64,000 bases of DNA, taken from the NCBI GenBank assembly GCA_039707465.1, contig CM077643.1:318375919-318439918 (forward strand), written 5' to 3'. Origin of the DNA: Rhabdophis nuchalis. Its lineage: Eukaryota; Chordata; Lepidosauria; Squamata; Natricidae. Made by a program: the position numbers and the translations under genes. Of the stretch, positions 32,636-45,600 are shown one piece after another. Position 1 is the stretch's first letter, and each line of letters starts with the position of its first letter. The notes under the pieces were generated by a model. The model had not been told where the DNA came from. It worked only from the letters and a program-made list of their open reading frames with translations, and ran no database searches.

Positions 32636-33465
32636 ATGGGGCACGCAACGTGGGCGTCCTCCTTGATGCACGGCTGTCCATGGAAGATCAAGTGACGGCT
32701 GTAGCCAGGAGGGCATTTTACCAGGTTCGCCTGGTCCGCCAGTTGCGTCCCCTACTGGACCGGGGTGCCCTTTGCACAGTCACTCATGCTCTCGTGACAT
32801 CCCGACTGGACTACTGCAATGCTCTCTACATGGGGCTCCCCTTGAGGTGCACCCGAAGACTTCAGCTTGTCCAGAATGCAGCCGCGTGGCCAATTATGGG
32901 AACTTCTAGGTTTTCCCATGTAACACCGCTCCTGCGCGAGCTGCATTGGCTGCCTGTCGTCTTTCGGGTGCGCTTCAAGGTGTTGGTTATCATCTTTAAA
33001 GCGCTCCATGGCACGGGACCTAGTTATCTGCGGGATCGCATCATGCCCCATACATCCCTGCGGCCGATTCGTTCCCACAGAGAGGGACTTCTCTGGGTGC
33101 TGTCCACTAGGCTGTGCCAGCGGGCGACGCCCAGGGGAAGGGCCTTCTCTGTGGCGGGCCCGACCCTCTGGAACGATCTTCCCCCCGATATTAGAACAAC
33201 TACGGACCTCCACTCCTTCCGTCAAAAATTAAAAACACATTTCTTTTGCTTGGCCGGATAACTTAACTGTTTTTAGGGATTTTTTAGGGGTTTGTCTTAG
33301 TTTTAACATGGGATTTTAGCGCAGGGTTTAGTTTAATTCTTTTTTAATACTGTATTGTTTGTGGTTTTATATGCATTTTTAATTTCCCTGTGCCCCGCCT
33401 CGAGTCCCTTCGGGGAGAGAGAGCGGGTTATAAATTAAATTATTTATTTATTTATTTATTATTTA
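32636..33465 (+). mobile_element. L2-type LINE, 3' third with open frame
   Basis: The frame is open from 32629 to the TAA at 33259-33261 without an internal stop: GARNVGVLLDARLSMEDQ, LVTSRLDYCNALYMGLPL, LRELHWLPVVFRVRFKVL, RGRAFSVAGPTLWNDLPP. It covers only the region after the reverse transcriptase core. The 3' UTR ends with GTGCCCCGCCTCGAGTCC...GAGCGGGTTATAAAT and (ATTT)n. A different subfamily from 22510, judging by GLLWV and the UTR. Confidence 0.88.
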
Positions 33466-34186
33466 TGCTAGAAACTGGTTTTGAACACTGCAATAGCTTT
33501 TTATACCAGTGGAAACTGACTTCTTTAATAAGAGTATTAAAGTAACCTATAATAGAAGAATATGAATGAACACATCTAGTCAACTAGCTATAACCCCGAA
33601 GAGTGTGGAAAGAGAAGCTTTAAAAGCTTCCTTCTTTTAGAAGGAAGGAATAGGAAAGAATTTGGCAGGAAATTTTGGTTAACTTGCACAAGTCATCCTG
33701 ACTAGTTCATTTTCTTGCTGGCTTGGAGAATTTGGGGAATTGAAATCTAAAGTTGCTGAGGTTGAGGAGCACTGCTTTAAAGACCTTACTTGTTCAAAGT
33801 CATCCAAAAATACTGAAAGTTGGCCCTATTTAATTTAGCAAAGCAGAAATATGCAGGAATCACACTTGTGTAGATTGAAAGTTGTCAAGCTACCCAAATG
33901 TTAATTTACTTCCTTAATGAAAAGGCAATCTTTCAACATTAAATACAGAATGAAAGAGAAAAGTTGACAAGTTACAGATTTTTCAATTTACTGGACTAAT
34001 TTAAAACATGATGGCATTAAATATTTGAATGGTAAGCTCCCATAAGCCAGTTCAGAGTTACTGTAATTAATTTACCTGCAGCTCAGAACGTAAACAACAT
34101 TTACGATTGCCAGAGGTTGAAAGAAGGAGCTGTATATTTTACTCAAGAGCCATAAAAACTGCCTTTACCTTAATCATTTCTGTTAT
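33466..34186. other. Intron stretch without recognised features
   Basis: AT-rich. GGAGAATTTGGGGAATTGAA at about 33725 may be a trace of a palindromic hAT. Otherwise nothing. Confidence 0.4.
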
Positions 34187-34795
34187 ATAGCAATAACACT
34201 TAGACTTATATACCGCTTCATAGCCAGTGGTGGGATCCAAATACTTTACCAACTGGTTCGCCCAGGGTCAGGTTGGCTGTTGTGGGAGGCGTGGCCCATC
34301 TCTGTCCTCCAGCTCCGCCACAAATGCAGGTTGAACCTCCCGCAATGGCCAACCTGACCCTGGGAAAACTGGTTGTTAAATCCCCTACCCCCCCCCCCCA
34401 ATCAAAGTGGATCCTGGGCGCTGTGCTGCAATGGAGAAACAGGCAATGGAACAGCTGGCACAAGGGAAGATGGAGGGAAAATAGCCTTCTCCTTCCCTCA
34501 TGCTGGCCGCTCCATTGCCCATTTCTCTATTGTAGGGCAGAGCCCAGGATCTGCTTTGATAGCAAGGTGATGGGTAATTTAACAACCGGTTTGCCTGAAC
34601 TGGTGTGAACTGTCTGAATCCCACCACAGTTTACAGCCCACTCTAAAAGTCAGCATATTGGCCCAACAATCTGGGTCCTCATTTTACTGACTTTGGAAGG
34701 ATGGAAGGCTGAGTCAACCTTGAGCCAGTCAGAATCAAAATCCTGGTGTGAGCAGTGAGTTAGCCCTGCAGTACTGCATTCGAACCACTGTCCCA
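34187..34795 (-). mobile_element. tRNA-derived SINE split by a hAT element
   Basis: Minus-strand head GGTGGGACAGTGGTTCGAAT and body TCAAGGTTGACTCAGCCTTC lie at 34630-34795; the tail GAAGCGGTATATAAGTCTAA lies at 34187-34224. Same family as 35862-36085. Confidence 0.75.
34225..34629. mobile_element. Non-autonomous hAT element nested in the SINE
   Basis: Starts CAGTGGTGGGATCCAAA and ends GAATCCCACCACAG. The interior has two near-inverted blocks (CCAGGGTCAGGTTGGCTGTT near the left, GGCCAACCTGACCCTGGG at 34347-34365). No clean 8-bp duplication: TTCATAGC on the left and TTTACAGC on the right are neighbouring SINE sequence. Confidence 0.7.
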
Positions 34796-35602
34796 CCAAG
34801 GCTCTTTCAAAGTTATTTGAAGAAATTTAAAACCAATTGCCAAATAGACTTTTTTGATCTGAAAGCTAAGAAAGATTAAACCTAGTTGGTCTAGGTTTAT
34901 AGGCTGAAAAGTTGGGAAAATATCTTGTGAGAAGGAAAGGGCAAAAACCATTTCCATACTGTTATGGCAAAATGTGAAGAAAACTCTATCTTTTAAAGAA
35001 ACATTCTTGAATTTATACATATCCCCTTTGCTTTTGAGAACCATAAACTGATTGCAAAAATACTTATGGCAATTATCATGCAAAAGGTATCCAGAGTTGT
35101 GTAAATGCTCTTTCAAGGCCACAAGGAGTTTACCAACACTTTGGGCGCACCCCAGTTGTTAAATGATTACAGTGACTAAAATGAAATTATTTAAATACAT
35201 AACATCATTTGTGATTTTAATTGTTGACATGACTAATCCTCCTGGTTTTGTTCCATTTTTGGGTGGTGGGGTGGTGGTGGTGAGGACCGTAATCTCCACT
35301 ATGTAACTAAAGAAAAAAAATCATTTCTAGATTGCAGTTCTAACACAGAGAGGCACACTTCAGGTTAAACACAATTAAGTAGTAAATGCGATGATGCACA
35401 TATAACTTGATGAATTTATTATTTGTAACAGCAGCTCTCCTGTTGTAATGTCAATGCTAGATACTAATAGTGACTGCAAATTAGGCAGGAAAGTAGACTG
35501 ATAGCCAGAAATCCATATGTGTGCTGCTAGAAACAGCAGGAATTGAGCAATACTTTCTATTTACTATGCCTCATAAAAACTTGCACAAAATCCCACTCTG
35601 TC
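34796..35602. other. Intron stretch without recognised features
   Basis: Nothing recognised apart from a short GGTGGTGGGGTGGTGGTGG run at about 35265. Confidence 0.45.
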
Positions 35603-35604
35603 TA

Positions 35605-35859
35605 CTCTGTTTCCCTGAAAATAAGACCTCCCCAGATAATAAGACCAATCAGACTTTTGAGCACATGGGCTAAAATAAGCCCTTCCCTTGAAAATAAGCC
35701 CTTCCCAAAAATATTGCAACACAGCAGCAGCCATGAGGTGACCACGCTCGCTGCCTCCTGGACCTCAAAAATAATAAGACCTCCCTGAAAATAAGGCCAA
35801 ACGCTTATTTCGGGGATCAAAAGGAAATAAGACCCTGCCTTATTTTCAGGGGGAAATGG
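35605..35859. mobile_element. DNA-transposon MITE with TA duplication
   Basis: Terminal repeats TTTCCCTGAAAATAAGACC and CCTTATTTTCAGGGGGAAA are inverted, with TA outside each end (35603-35604, 35860-35861). Internal AATAAGACCTCCCTGAAAAT repeats the end motif. Size, ends and TA target fit a Tc1/mariner-superfamily MITE. No transposase. Confidence 0.72.
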
Positions 35860-35861
35860 TA

Positions 35862-36085
35862 GCAATAGCAGTAGCATCTAGACTTATATACTGTTCTATA
35901 GTTCTTTACAGCACTCCCTATCCAGTTTAAAGAATCAGCATATAGTTCCCAACAATCTGGGTTCTCATTTTACCAGCCTGGGAAGGATGGAAGGCTGAGT
36001 CAACCTTGAGCTTGTTAGGATCGAACTTCTGGCAATGAGCAGAGTTAGCCTGCAAAACTGCATTCTAATCATTGCAAAGCCTTAG
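35862..36085 (-). mobile_element. tRNA-derived SINE
   Basis: On the minus strand: AATGATTAGAATGCAGTTTT, then a perfect RNA polymerase III B box (GTTCGATCC, at about 36020), GGTTGACTCAGCCTTCCATC, and a 3' end AGTATATAAGTCTAGATGC with a (GCTATT)-like tail. It abuts the MITE at 35605-35859. Confidence 0.8.
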
Positions 36086-39000
36086 TACTATTAATCTCTT
36101 TCATGAATCACAAAGCCATCACAAGAACTAAACTTAATATGGGGGGGAATAAAGTATGCCTAGCATAGTACTAGAGAAGGTGCCTGCTAACAAGCAGGCC
36201 CATGCAAAGAAGCTGACTTATTTACTAGTTGTCTTTCCTGAAGCAAATTTGCTCAACGCGCCACAGGAGGTGCTCCCAGATCTTCCAGAATGAAGTAAAT
36301 GGCCATTTGCATCAATCTGTCTGTTGCTTCATGCAGATTGGCTGATAGCAATCTTAAACTTCTGTAGACACATTATTGGGTTTCTGTAGAGAGCAATATC
36401 ACCAGCCATGAGAACAAGAGGCAATCAGAATAAATTAAAAGAATATGAATGCATTGTGCCTCGCTAGCAACACAACTCCTAATCTAACAATAGCAGTCCC
36501 TGTTCCCCTCGAATCGTCAGGACTAATTTCTCACAAACAGCCTTGATTAAGATTATCTCCCTTTGTTTTCAGGGGCTAAAAGAGGTGAAAATAAATCTGC
36601 CTCAAACACAACATCAACTCTGAAGTAGTATTAATACAAAAAAATCGTAATTAAGGCACAGCGCCGGCAATCACTCAAATTGCAGCAGTATCAACCTTAC
36701 AACCTTGTCTTCCCTGTTCAATCAAGCACTCTAGGCTTTCATGGAGTTTTCCATTAACAGTTTATAGCACTGGCATGCTGTTAAAATGTGCAGATATGGC
36801 AACTGTTGATTAAAACATTAAGGTCCAACTTTTAGATGGAAGGCATGGTGCTAAATGTGTGGGCATGCACGTACACCCAAGGAAATGAGCTGTTTCAAAA
36901 GTTATTGTCCATGTGTTTTCTCTTCCTACAAGAAAATGTAATTATTGATGTTAATCAGGATTCCCTTGGCAAATACATTCTAACATTATGGAATCATATG
37001 TGCCTCATGCATAATCTTATAAAAGATTGGCCTTTGAAAGATCTTGGTGAGATTAAATAGAACAAAGGCATCAGGAGGTATAAGGGTAGAGTTTGCTGCA
37101 TAAATTCAAATCCAGAAACACACACAGATAACTGATTCAGCTGGATTCATTAACTTCTTTATATACATAAGAATAGATGAATAAATGTACAATACCAACA
37201 AGTGGTTCTTCCAAGTAAACACAATGCAGGAGAGTTATATTTCAGCAACCAAGTCCAGACAGACTGCTTGTTTACTTCACAGAGCAGCAAACTTAAGTTT
37301 CAATTCTCAGCTAACCCACGGCCAGACTTCTTAAGTTTCTGTTTCAATTCTCTGCAGACTCAGATCTGTTTAAGCTCCCATTCTCTATCTTAGTTGCTAG
37401 GCCTATTCATTGGCTGACCTTGTTCCCATGTCTCTCCCAGTTATGAATATTTTAACAAATTCTGGTTATGTCCTTTTTGTATAGTTGCTATAAAGCACAA
37501 GATCATGAAAATGTGAAGCCACTGAGTTGGAATGAATTTGCTGCAGCTAACTATGTCAAAAACTTAATGTTCTATCTCTTTTCAAGTTATCCACCATCAT
37601 GTGAAATCTCCATGTTTCCAGTCTTAAACTTCATTAAACTTCATTTGGATAGCTGTTTTCACTGTTTAAATTGGCTTAAGTAGTCTTCCTCAATATGGTG
37701 GTTCCAAAGATGAATCAGATGACAGCTGTAATTGTAATCAAGTTACATTTGGCCTTCAAAACTTTCACCCAGACCACTGGTCAACTTGTGGAACAGCAAG
37801 TCTTCCATCATACAGAGATAATTGCCATCTTGAAGTTTTTATCCCATCCCAGCCTATGGAGACCCTGATAGTGACAGTTGTCTTATGAGATCTGGGAAGA
37901 ATGTCTTCTCAGTGATGGCTTTCCTCCTGAAGAATGATTTCCCCCAGAGATTGCTCCCTTCTGACATTTTGCAAACTACTAAAACACTCATTCTTAGGCC
38001 TGGGGTTAAGATAGTGGTTGAGCCTCTTTGGTTTATTTGTTTTTATTCTATCTTCTAGTCTGGTGTGTCTGCATGCACACACACACACACACACACCTCC
38101 AAAAGCCCAACACCAAGAAGCCACCATCACAGTGAAGTGAACCAATTTACATACCTTGTCAGCACCTCTCCCATGCAGTGACAATTGACATTAAGGTCAA
38201 CTGCAGAATCGCCAAGGCAAGCTCTGAATATGGCAGACTACTTACCGCCATGGGACTGGTGGGACTGCCGTGAAATAAAACTTGCTACAAAGGTAGATCA
38301 CTATGGAATTGGGTGGCATTGAAACTGAAATAATAAATCCAATTTAAATAGCTAATTTTTGAACTCTTTGGTTTTGAACTCTTTGGTTTACAATACTATC
38401 TTCCTTGGGAGGCACTAATCAAATATGATTGTTTCACATCCTTAGGTAAATCAAGGTACCCATAGCAAATGATGGATAAAAAAATCATTATATTAATACA
38501 TTTTTTTCATGATTGGATTAATGGTAGGACATTTAAATAGAAACTTTTTTTTAATATTTGTACTAGTATTTATATAAAGAAAAATTATTTACTTAAGAGT
38601 CCTAAGGGACCACTTGGATTTGTGTGATGACATCAATCTAATTCTGGCAGACAGCAAAAGAGACAGAATACATTAAAAAGAAAAGGCTGCATTAATTCAA
38701 ATAATTCTTATTTAACCTATTTATCAAATAATATATTTATAATATATTTCTATTTCACCTTTGAAGTACAGTGGATGAGGGCTTAGTACTTGGATAATAT
38801 CAATTAATCAGAAAAACTGATGATTTTTATTCTGATTTGGCCGATGGGGAAGCATAAAGCTTACTTAATTCATTTATTGCTCCTTCCCAGGAACATAGAA
38901 TTGTCCTTTCTAACTTTATCCTTTTGTAAAAGTGGGTTCAGAGAAAAGGCCCAAAATTGTTACCATTCCATTTAGATAATAAACCAGACCAGAAAATAAA

Positions 39001-39364
39001 TTCCATAGGAAGGCTGAAACTACTTTTATTCACAATGGCTATAATAGCTGGATCCTATAAGTCTCATTGTGCTATATCTACTCCCTTCTTCATATGCTTC
39101 TGTGAATTAGGAAGGTGTCTGTCTGAGCCTCTTATGCATACCTTTTCTCTGCTGTTGATTTAAGATATATTTCAAACCTTTTTGCTTTGGCAACAGAGCT
39201 TGTATATTTCCATCAAGGTCCTTCCTTACTTTCTACAGTCACAAAAGATGCGAGCCTCCAAATTGAGTTGGAATTTTTCTGGTTCTTGTCTTATAAAAAA
39301 AATAAAGATTGTGCTCAGACTGCCCACAGATGCCAAGGTACTCACAATAACTCTATATGGCATC
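36086..39364. other. Intron stretch, mostly without features
   Basis: Holds a (CA)11 microsatellite at about 38074-38096. The segment 37190-37430 (GTTTCAATTCTCAGCTAACC and GTTTCAATTCTCTGCAGAC) contains an imperfect direct repeat and could be an LTR remnant, but no boundaries are visible. No exon recognised. Confidence 0.45.
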
Positions 39365-39372
39365 CATAGGAC

Positions 39373-39612
39373 CGGAGGTGGCATTCAGCAGGTTCTGACC
39401 AGCTCTGGAGAACTGGTAGTGGAAATTTTGAGTAGTTTGGAGAACCGGAAAATACCACCTCTGACTGGCCCTGCCTTCATCTATTCTCTGCCTCCTGAGT
39501 CCCAGCTGATTGCGAGGGAATGGGGATTTTATAGTATCCTTGCCCTGCCACATTCACCAAGTCAAGCCACATCCATAAAACTGGTAGTAAAAAATTTGGA
39601 GTCCCACCACTG
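39373..39612. mobile_element. Non-autonomous hAT MITE (family A, reverse orientation)
   Basis: Ends CGGAGGTGGCATTCAGC and GGAGTCCCACCACTG. The exact 8-bp duplication is CATAGGAC (39365-39372, 39613-39620). The interior GAACTGGTAGTGGAAATTTT and CTCCTGAGTCCCAGCTGATT is shared with 63030-63274. Confidence 0.92.
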
Positions 39613-39620
39613 CATAGGAC

Positions 39621-41582
39621 ATCCAAATTATATAAAATGCTTGAGAGAGAATGACTTCTACATGTGACTTCTAGGCACAGGTTTCAGGAAGTTGTTAAGT
39701 ATATTTAAATGATTAAGTGGGTTTTTACAAAACATTGATGAGCTACAATAATATTTTCAAAAGCTAATTTTACACATAGGTATATAAATTAAATATATGA
39801 TGCAGATAATATTACTTAGAATATTAATACTGAGAATATGACTGGGGAATTATGGGAGTTGAAGTTCATACATCTTAAAACTGCCAAGTTTGAAAAACAG
39901 TGTCCTAAACTATTCCTCCAGTGTAGCTTATACTCAAATTAGTGGAAGAGGCAGGAGAAGGATTGATCATAGGAGACTAATCAAACAGATGTAAAAGAAG
40001 AGAAAATCAGAAAGGAATAGAAAACAAGCACAGACTGTACACATTCAGGAACATAGCATGGTAGATGGTCTGCTCATGATATAAGTAGTATTTTAAATGG
40101 TAGTTCATGAGAATATCAACTAGACGAAATACATTCCTATTTAAATGGAAATAACAAAAAACGTGTTAGAATTACTCACTGTGATTTTCTCTCCTGAACT
40201 ACTGTGGTCTTTAACCATCCTTCAGGGTAGGATGAAATCAATGAGAGCCAGGTGGCATACAAGTTTAATTAAATAATATAAGATTAGGGTTTAAATTGTT
40301 TAGCCAGCACTTAGGGGTTAGTGAAGTTGGTCAGGAGGAGTTCCCAGGTTTTCTCTGCCATTCTTGCTACCAATCTTGTACTGTGGCTTGTCCAAGTGCC
40401 CATGCTCTTTCACTCCTACTACAATTGAATCTTGTTTGACCTAAGCCTAAAGCATACTACAATTGAATCTTGTGTTGACCTAAGCCTAAAGCCTACTACA
40501 ATTGAATCTTGTGTTGACCTAAGCTGTATGTGGTAGAACCACTGCAAATAAGAAAAACAACAATGCACCTTAGAGATGGAACAGGTGGCAATGTAGATGG
40601 AGATATGTGCAAGTGTGTGGAAACACAAGGAAGGAAGAACAGGGATGCTCTGGTTATATAAGGAGTTGTGGTAAGTGGCCCGGAGCTCAATAGAGAGTTT
40701 GACATCATTTTGATAACTGGACATATTCAAGGATGCCATTTGCCATGTCGTATATCCTAAACACACCATACACATTTCTGAAAAATTGGCATCTTATGAA
40801 AAATACCCTTTGAATATGTTTGTGATTACGTTTCTCCAGCCTGAAATTAACAGCTGATTTCTGACACTTATGATTAATGTCTTTTTCAAATCCAATTGCT
40901 GATCCAAATTACTTCCAACTGCTTACATTCCTCCCCCAGCCTTTGCTGACAAATTTTGAATTTGACCCAAACGATTTTGTAGACAGCAATGTTTTTGAAT
41001 AGTTTGAAACAAAAGAAAGTGAATTTGTCAATATGCAATCTCGTACGAGAAACTTATATTTCACTGGCCTTTTTTTTTTAATCCAGCCATATGACAAGAA
41101 TTGCATCCATTAGCATTTATCCAAAGAAGCAGAAGGAGAAAATGAGGAAACACCATCTGAGGACATTTTGTATTATTTTTTTACATGAGATTTTTTCAAA
41201 ATTTGCTTAGAAAACATATTTGGGGAATTGCTTAGTAGTGTTTAAACTACATGTAGGGAACTTGATCAGCCTAACCTGAAATTATGATCCTCAAATAGTC
41301 ACTTTCCTTATGGTTGGTTTTTCAAACTGGTAGAAATTATGAGGCCTATCATTTAGAGAAAAACATGAGAACATTCAAGCTTTGACTATTAATAAGGCCT
41401 TCCACCTAAAAATGTTAGTTTATAGTACAGCAAAACAAAATAAGATTGCAATATTAGGGAATCTCCAATACAATGAACCATTAAATATTGTATTTTGTGA
41501 GACATATCAAGAAATATAAACCTGAGGAGAGCTGAAAAAGCTTTTTGGATGAGAAGTTAAAACATCTTCAAGGGGAAAAAAA
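39621..41582. other. Intron stretch with a short minisatellite
   Basis: Old palindromic-hAT trace at 39843-39900 (GGGGAATTATGGGAGTTGAA). A tandem repeat lies at 40417-40525. Otherwise nothing. Confidence 0.45.
40417..40525 (+). repeat. 38-39-bp tandem repeat, 2.7 copies
   Basis: The unit contains CTACAATTGAATCTTGTG, then TTGACCTAAGCCTAAAGC. Units begin at about 40417, 40455 and 40494; the first lacks GT in CTTG(TG)TTTG. The copies are nearly identical, so the duplication is recent. Confidence 0.85.
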
Positions 41583-41965
41583 CCCAATATCAATCAGAAT
41601 ATCAATCAGAATAGAGCTGGAAGGGGCTTTGATGGTCTTCTAGTCCAGCCCCCTGCTCAAGCAGGAAACCCTGTACTATTTAAGACAAATAGCTGTCCAG
41701 TCTGTTCTTTAAAAACCCCAGTGGTGAAGCACCCACAACTTCTGAAGGCAAGCTGTTCCACTGGTTAAATATCCTCACTGTTAGGAAGTTTCTCCTAAAT
41801 TGCAGCTTGCTTCTCTCCTCGATTAGTTCTCATGCATTGTTTCTTGTCCTGCCCTCTGGTGCTTTGGAAAATAAATTGACCCCCTCCTCTTTGTGGAAGC
41901 TTTTCAAATACTAGAATGCTGCTATCATGTGCCCCATAGTCCTTCTTTTCTCTACACTAGCCAAA
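41583..41965 (-). mobile_element. CR1 LINE, 3' end
   Basis: On the minus strand: GCACATGATAGCAGCATTCT, AAAGAGGAGGGGGTC, then TAACCAGTGGAACAGCTTGC, AGAAGTTGTGGGTGCTTCAC, TACAGGGTTTCCTGCTTGAG and CATCAAAGCCCCTTCCAGC. A different CR1 subfamily from the plus-strand copies. Confidence 0.85.
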
Positions 41966-44448
41966 CCCAAAATAAAATTCAATTGCCTTTTGAAAAAGCA
42001 CTTTTGGTACAACCATGACCTAGATGACATTAAGCAATATAAAAGTATTAGCTGTGCCCAAAAGTGTTTAAAATAAACTGGAATTAAGAAAAGTTTTCAT
42101 ATTATTTCCCCTAAAAATATTAGATGGGCATTTTCACAATCGGATTTACTATTAGAAAAATATCTGAAATCATCCATTCAGTATTGCATATTTATTAACA
42201 GTAAATAACTTGCCTATCTAAAAAGTATATCATACTTCTCTTAAGCAGTTGATATGGTTTCAATATTCTGGTTTCTAATTGTTCATCTTTCATTAATCCC
42301 AAGTAATCAGAGCTGGTAAAATAACATTCAACTTTTAAAAAGAAATCGGCATTGCCGTATCCATTTTACTATATCAATATCTTATTTTTACAACTTCTCA
42401 GACTAATGTTAATAAAAAATAATGAGAAGTGACAAGTGATTTCCCAGTCTATTTATTTGCAATCTTATTGCATTTCTATATTGTACTTCATGCATTATGA
42501 TCTTTCGTGGAACTTTGCATAACTATTTGCATTTTACTCCCAATAGTATGAGACAGAAATGCAGGCTCCTGTTTAGACTACAGCAAAATAAAATGCACTT
42601 TTGGCAGTTGCGTAACCAATGGATCTAGTGAGGAATAAACTGATAACCTTATACCGTGCATGTCAAATACTTGCTGGTATGTTTAAAGTTGATTTAATGA
42701 AACTGATTTCTCATCCAAAAATGCTGAGATAAAGCCAAAGTAAAAAAATGATATCAATGCCTCAGTCTCCAGACAGAAGACGACAGCAATACCCAGTCCT
42801 GGCTGCTCCTCCCTATCACTATGGAGAATAAATAGATCTTTTTTCTAATATGCTAGAATAATATGACTTGTTATCTTCTTTGGAAGCCAACTTACAACCA
42901 TCAACGTTCTATAGGCATTCAATATTCTAGCAACCAATATTAGTGTTGACCTGAATATACAAGTATTTGTATTAATATATAATGCAAATCTCTTTATGTG
43001 GAATTAGAAAAGTCATATATAAAGTAACACAGTATGCCTACTTAGTTATTAATTTTCTTCCATTCACATTGCAGAAGTGCTATACAGTATATCTGCTCAA
43101 AGCAGTTACCTGTATGCCACAGACACATCTTGATCTTGAGTCTAATACATTATAACAGATAGAATAAAGCCACATGCATGAAGAATGGCATATGAACAGA
43201 ATGACACATTTAGCACGCTTCCCCTTTTCAAACCCCACTCTATTAGCATTATTATTATATTAGCCTTAGTGTTGTATGAGTTCATGCATTTTTCTGATCT
43301 ATACCACACAAACACAATTCACCCTACTTCCTTCTTATGTAGACAGCATCATGTATAGTCTCAAAATTCTTATCATGTGGAAATTTCCTCATGAAAAGTA
43401 CAATTAAAGTCATATTCTGTTCATATGTTCACTTTTGGGGGTTTGGGAAGAGAAAAAAATAGCAATTAATTAAAAATAATATAAAATATATAATTGTAAA
43501 ATGCAAAAATGAAATATAAAAATAATGTAAGGTTCTAATGTTCTACATGTTCCCTACATTGTTTTTGTTTATTTGTGTTATTGGCTTTGCTCAGCTGGGA
43601 AAGGATTAAAAACATAACAATAAACTAGGAGCAATGAATAAGTTTCATCAAGACATCAGGGGTAAAGCTGAGGAATAGACACAATTAATCATAGTGCTTC
43701 TGGGCAAAGCCAGGTCTTTTGAGGCTGCTTTAAGGGCAACTGGGTCAAGGGCCAAGGTCAAGGACCATAGTTCTAGAAACTCTAGGCACCATTTTAGTCA
43801 ATGTAATTTTCAACATTTTTTTACTGTTTTCCTCTTAACAATCCAAGGGACAACAATTTTCACGAAGAATGAACACTTCTATCCAAGATTTTAGTTACAT
43901 TCCCATGTTGTACTTCATTGTTTATATTTGCCCAACACCATATTTCAGGCATAGGACTGTTATATAAGAACTAGGAGTTTGGAACTTGGTAGTTCTCTCC
44001 TCACCACTGAAACAATCTTCTTTCTATGAGGCTAACATGATTAATCTGTTAGGCTTAGTACAAAGTCTTGTTTTTCACTTTTTCTTTCTCACTTCCTAAT
44101 AGGTGTCTAGATATTGCATGTTCCCAAGCCAAATGCTAGCAAGAGAGTACAACTTCAACACTTTGTTCACACAGTTCTCTTTGCTGTGTTGGTGTCCAGG
44201 TAGTGTGTTCCATTGTGCCTTCAATTTAAGTACAACTGTTTGTTCCTATACAAAATCCAGACTGTGGGAAGAGGAAGGCTGAATAATGAATATAACAACT
44301 ATATCAGGAGCCTAAACGAAAGCACCTGACACAAATGTTGTTTTCGCATATCCTGCACTTTCTTTAGTAACTCAAAACAGAACAAATTTAACTATGCAAG
44401 ATAATCCTGGCAATGTTTTTTGTATTTTGGACTTGTCCTACATTTCCT
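41966..44448. other. Intron stretch without recognised features
   Basis: AT-rich. A 40-bp motif at 41980-42020 (CCTTTTGAAAAAGCACTTTT) recurs at 57250-57285. No exon found. Confidence 0.45.
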
Positions 44449-44812
44449 TGATGTATGACCACAACCGAGCCCAAATTTTTATTGCCAAGCAGTTGTTAAG
44501 TGATTTTTTTTTCCATTTTAAGGCCATTATTGCCATAGTTGTAAAATGAATAACTGCAGTTAAGTTAGTAACATGGTTGTTAAGTGCATTTGGCTTCCCC
44601 GTTGACTTTGCTCATCAGAAGGTCACAAAAGGTGATCACATGACCTCAGGACACTGCAACTATCATATGGCATAAATATACGCCAATTGCCAAGCAACTA
44701 AATTTTGATCACATGACCACTGGGTCATAAGTGTGACAAAGGGTCGTAGTTACATTTTTCAATGCTGTTGTAACTTCAAATGATCATTAAATGAATGGTT
44801 GTAAGTCATTAC
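44449..44812 (+). mobile_element. Tigger/mariner-type MITE, worn
   Basis: TATGACCACAACCGAGCCC, AGTAACATGGTTGTTAAG, TGGCTTCCCCGTTGACTTTG, GATCACATGACCTCAGGAC and AATGGTTGTAAGTC occur in the same order as in 48792-49129. Terminal repeats are degraded. Confidence 0.75.
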
Positions 44813-45071
44813 AGATAATGAATGGTTATCTGTATTTATATGTAGGATAATGCAGTGCTGGTTTATTGTGGCCAGAGGTGATCCTAGGATGGAAAACTGA
44901 AGAAGACTGAAGAACACTGGGAATCTATGTCAAGAGTGTATAATCCTATGAGAATCACCCAATGGGTGAAAGTCATACTAGCTGTACTGCTAACGCAGGC
45001 AGGAGCCTATAATAGGCAATAGCAATATAGGAAGAAGTTGGAGGCAGATGATCACTTTAATAACAATGGCA

Positions 45072-45222
45072 AGGGCATCAAGAAGTTGTGAATGCGCCAA
45101 TACTGGAAGTTTTTAAGATGTTGGCTAACCATTTGTCTGAAGTGGTGTAGGGTTTCCTGCCTAAGCAGGGGGTTGGATAAGAAGACCTCCAAGGGCCCTT
45201 CCAACTCTGTTATTCTATGATA
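45072..45222 (+). mobile_element. CR1 LINE, 3' end
   Basis: AGAAGTTGTGAATGCGCC, TGGTGTAGGGTTTCCTGCC, then GGCCCTTCCAACTCTGTTAT plus TCTATGAT. Last 150 bp only. Confidence 0.88.
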
Positions 45223-45327
45223 ATTCATACTGCATGGGAGACAGTAAAAGGAAACTCCTCCTATACTTTATTAAGAAACCTAGAGGTAGTCATTAACTTA
45301 TGACTGGATTTTTGTCAAGAAATATGG

Positions 45328-45600
45328 ATTTAGTTTAGTTTAGTTTACTTTATTGTCATTGCACCTCGTACAACGAAATTAAATGCCATCTTCAGTGTAC
45401 ATTATAACTATAAAAATAGAACACAATCACACACCCCTCACATTCTATACATTTGAATTTAAAACCTGATATTGCATTAATATTGTGCTATACAGTAGAA
45501 TTCCTTCCCATCTCACTACCACCCCAAGCAGACGCAAAGAGCATTGTTTAAGGCAATGTTGCCACATCTCTCTTTCTGTATCCTGAGAGGCAAAAAGTGA
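45328..45600 (-). mobile_element. LINE-type 3' end (Rex1-like tail)
   Basis: On the minus strand it ends TTTCGTTGTACGAGGTGC, AATGACAATAAAG and (TAAAC)n. The AATGACAATAAAG end is shared with the chimeric retroposons at 10645 and 11440. Upstream 3' UTR is AT-rich without coding sequence. Confidence 0.6.

Noticed and set aside
37190..37430. Possible LTR with two similar GTTTCAATTCTC segments
   Set aside because: No TG...CA ends, TSD or promoter could be placed.
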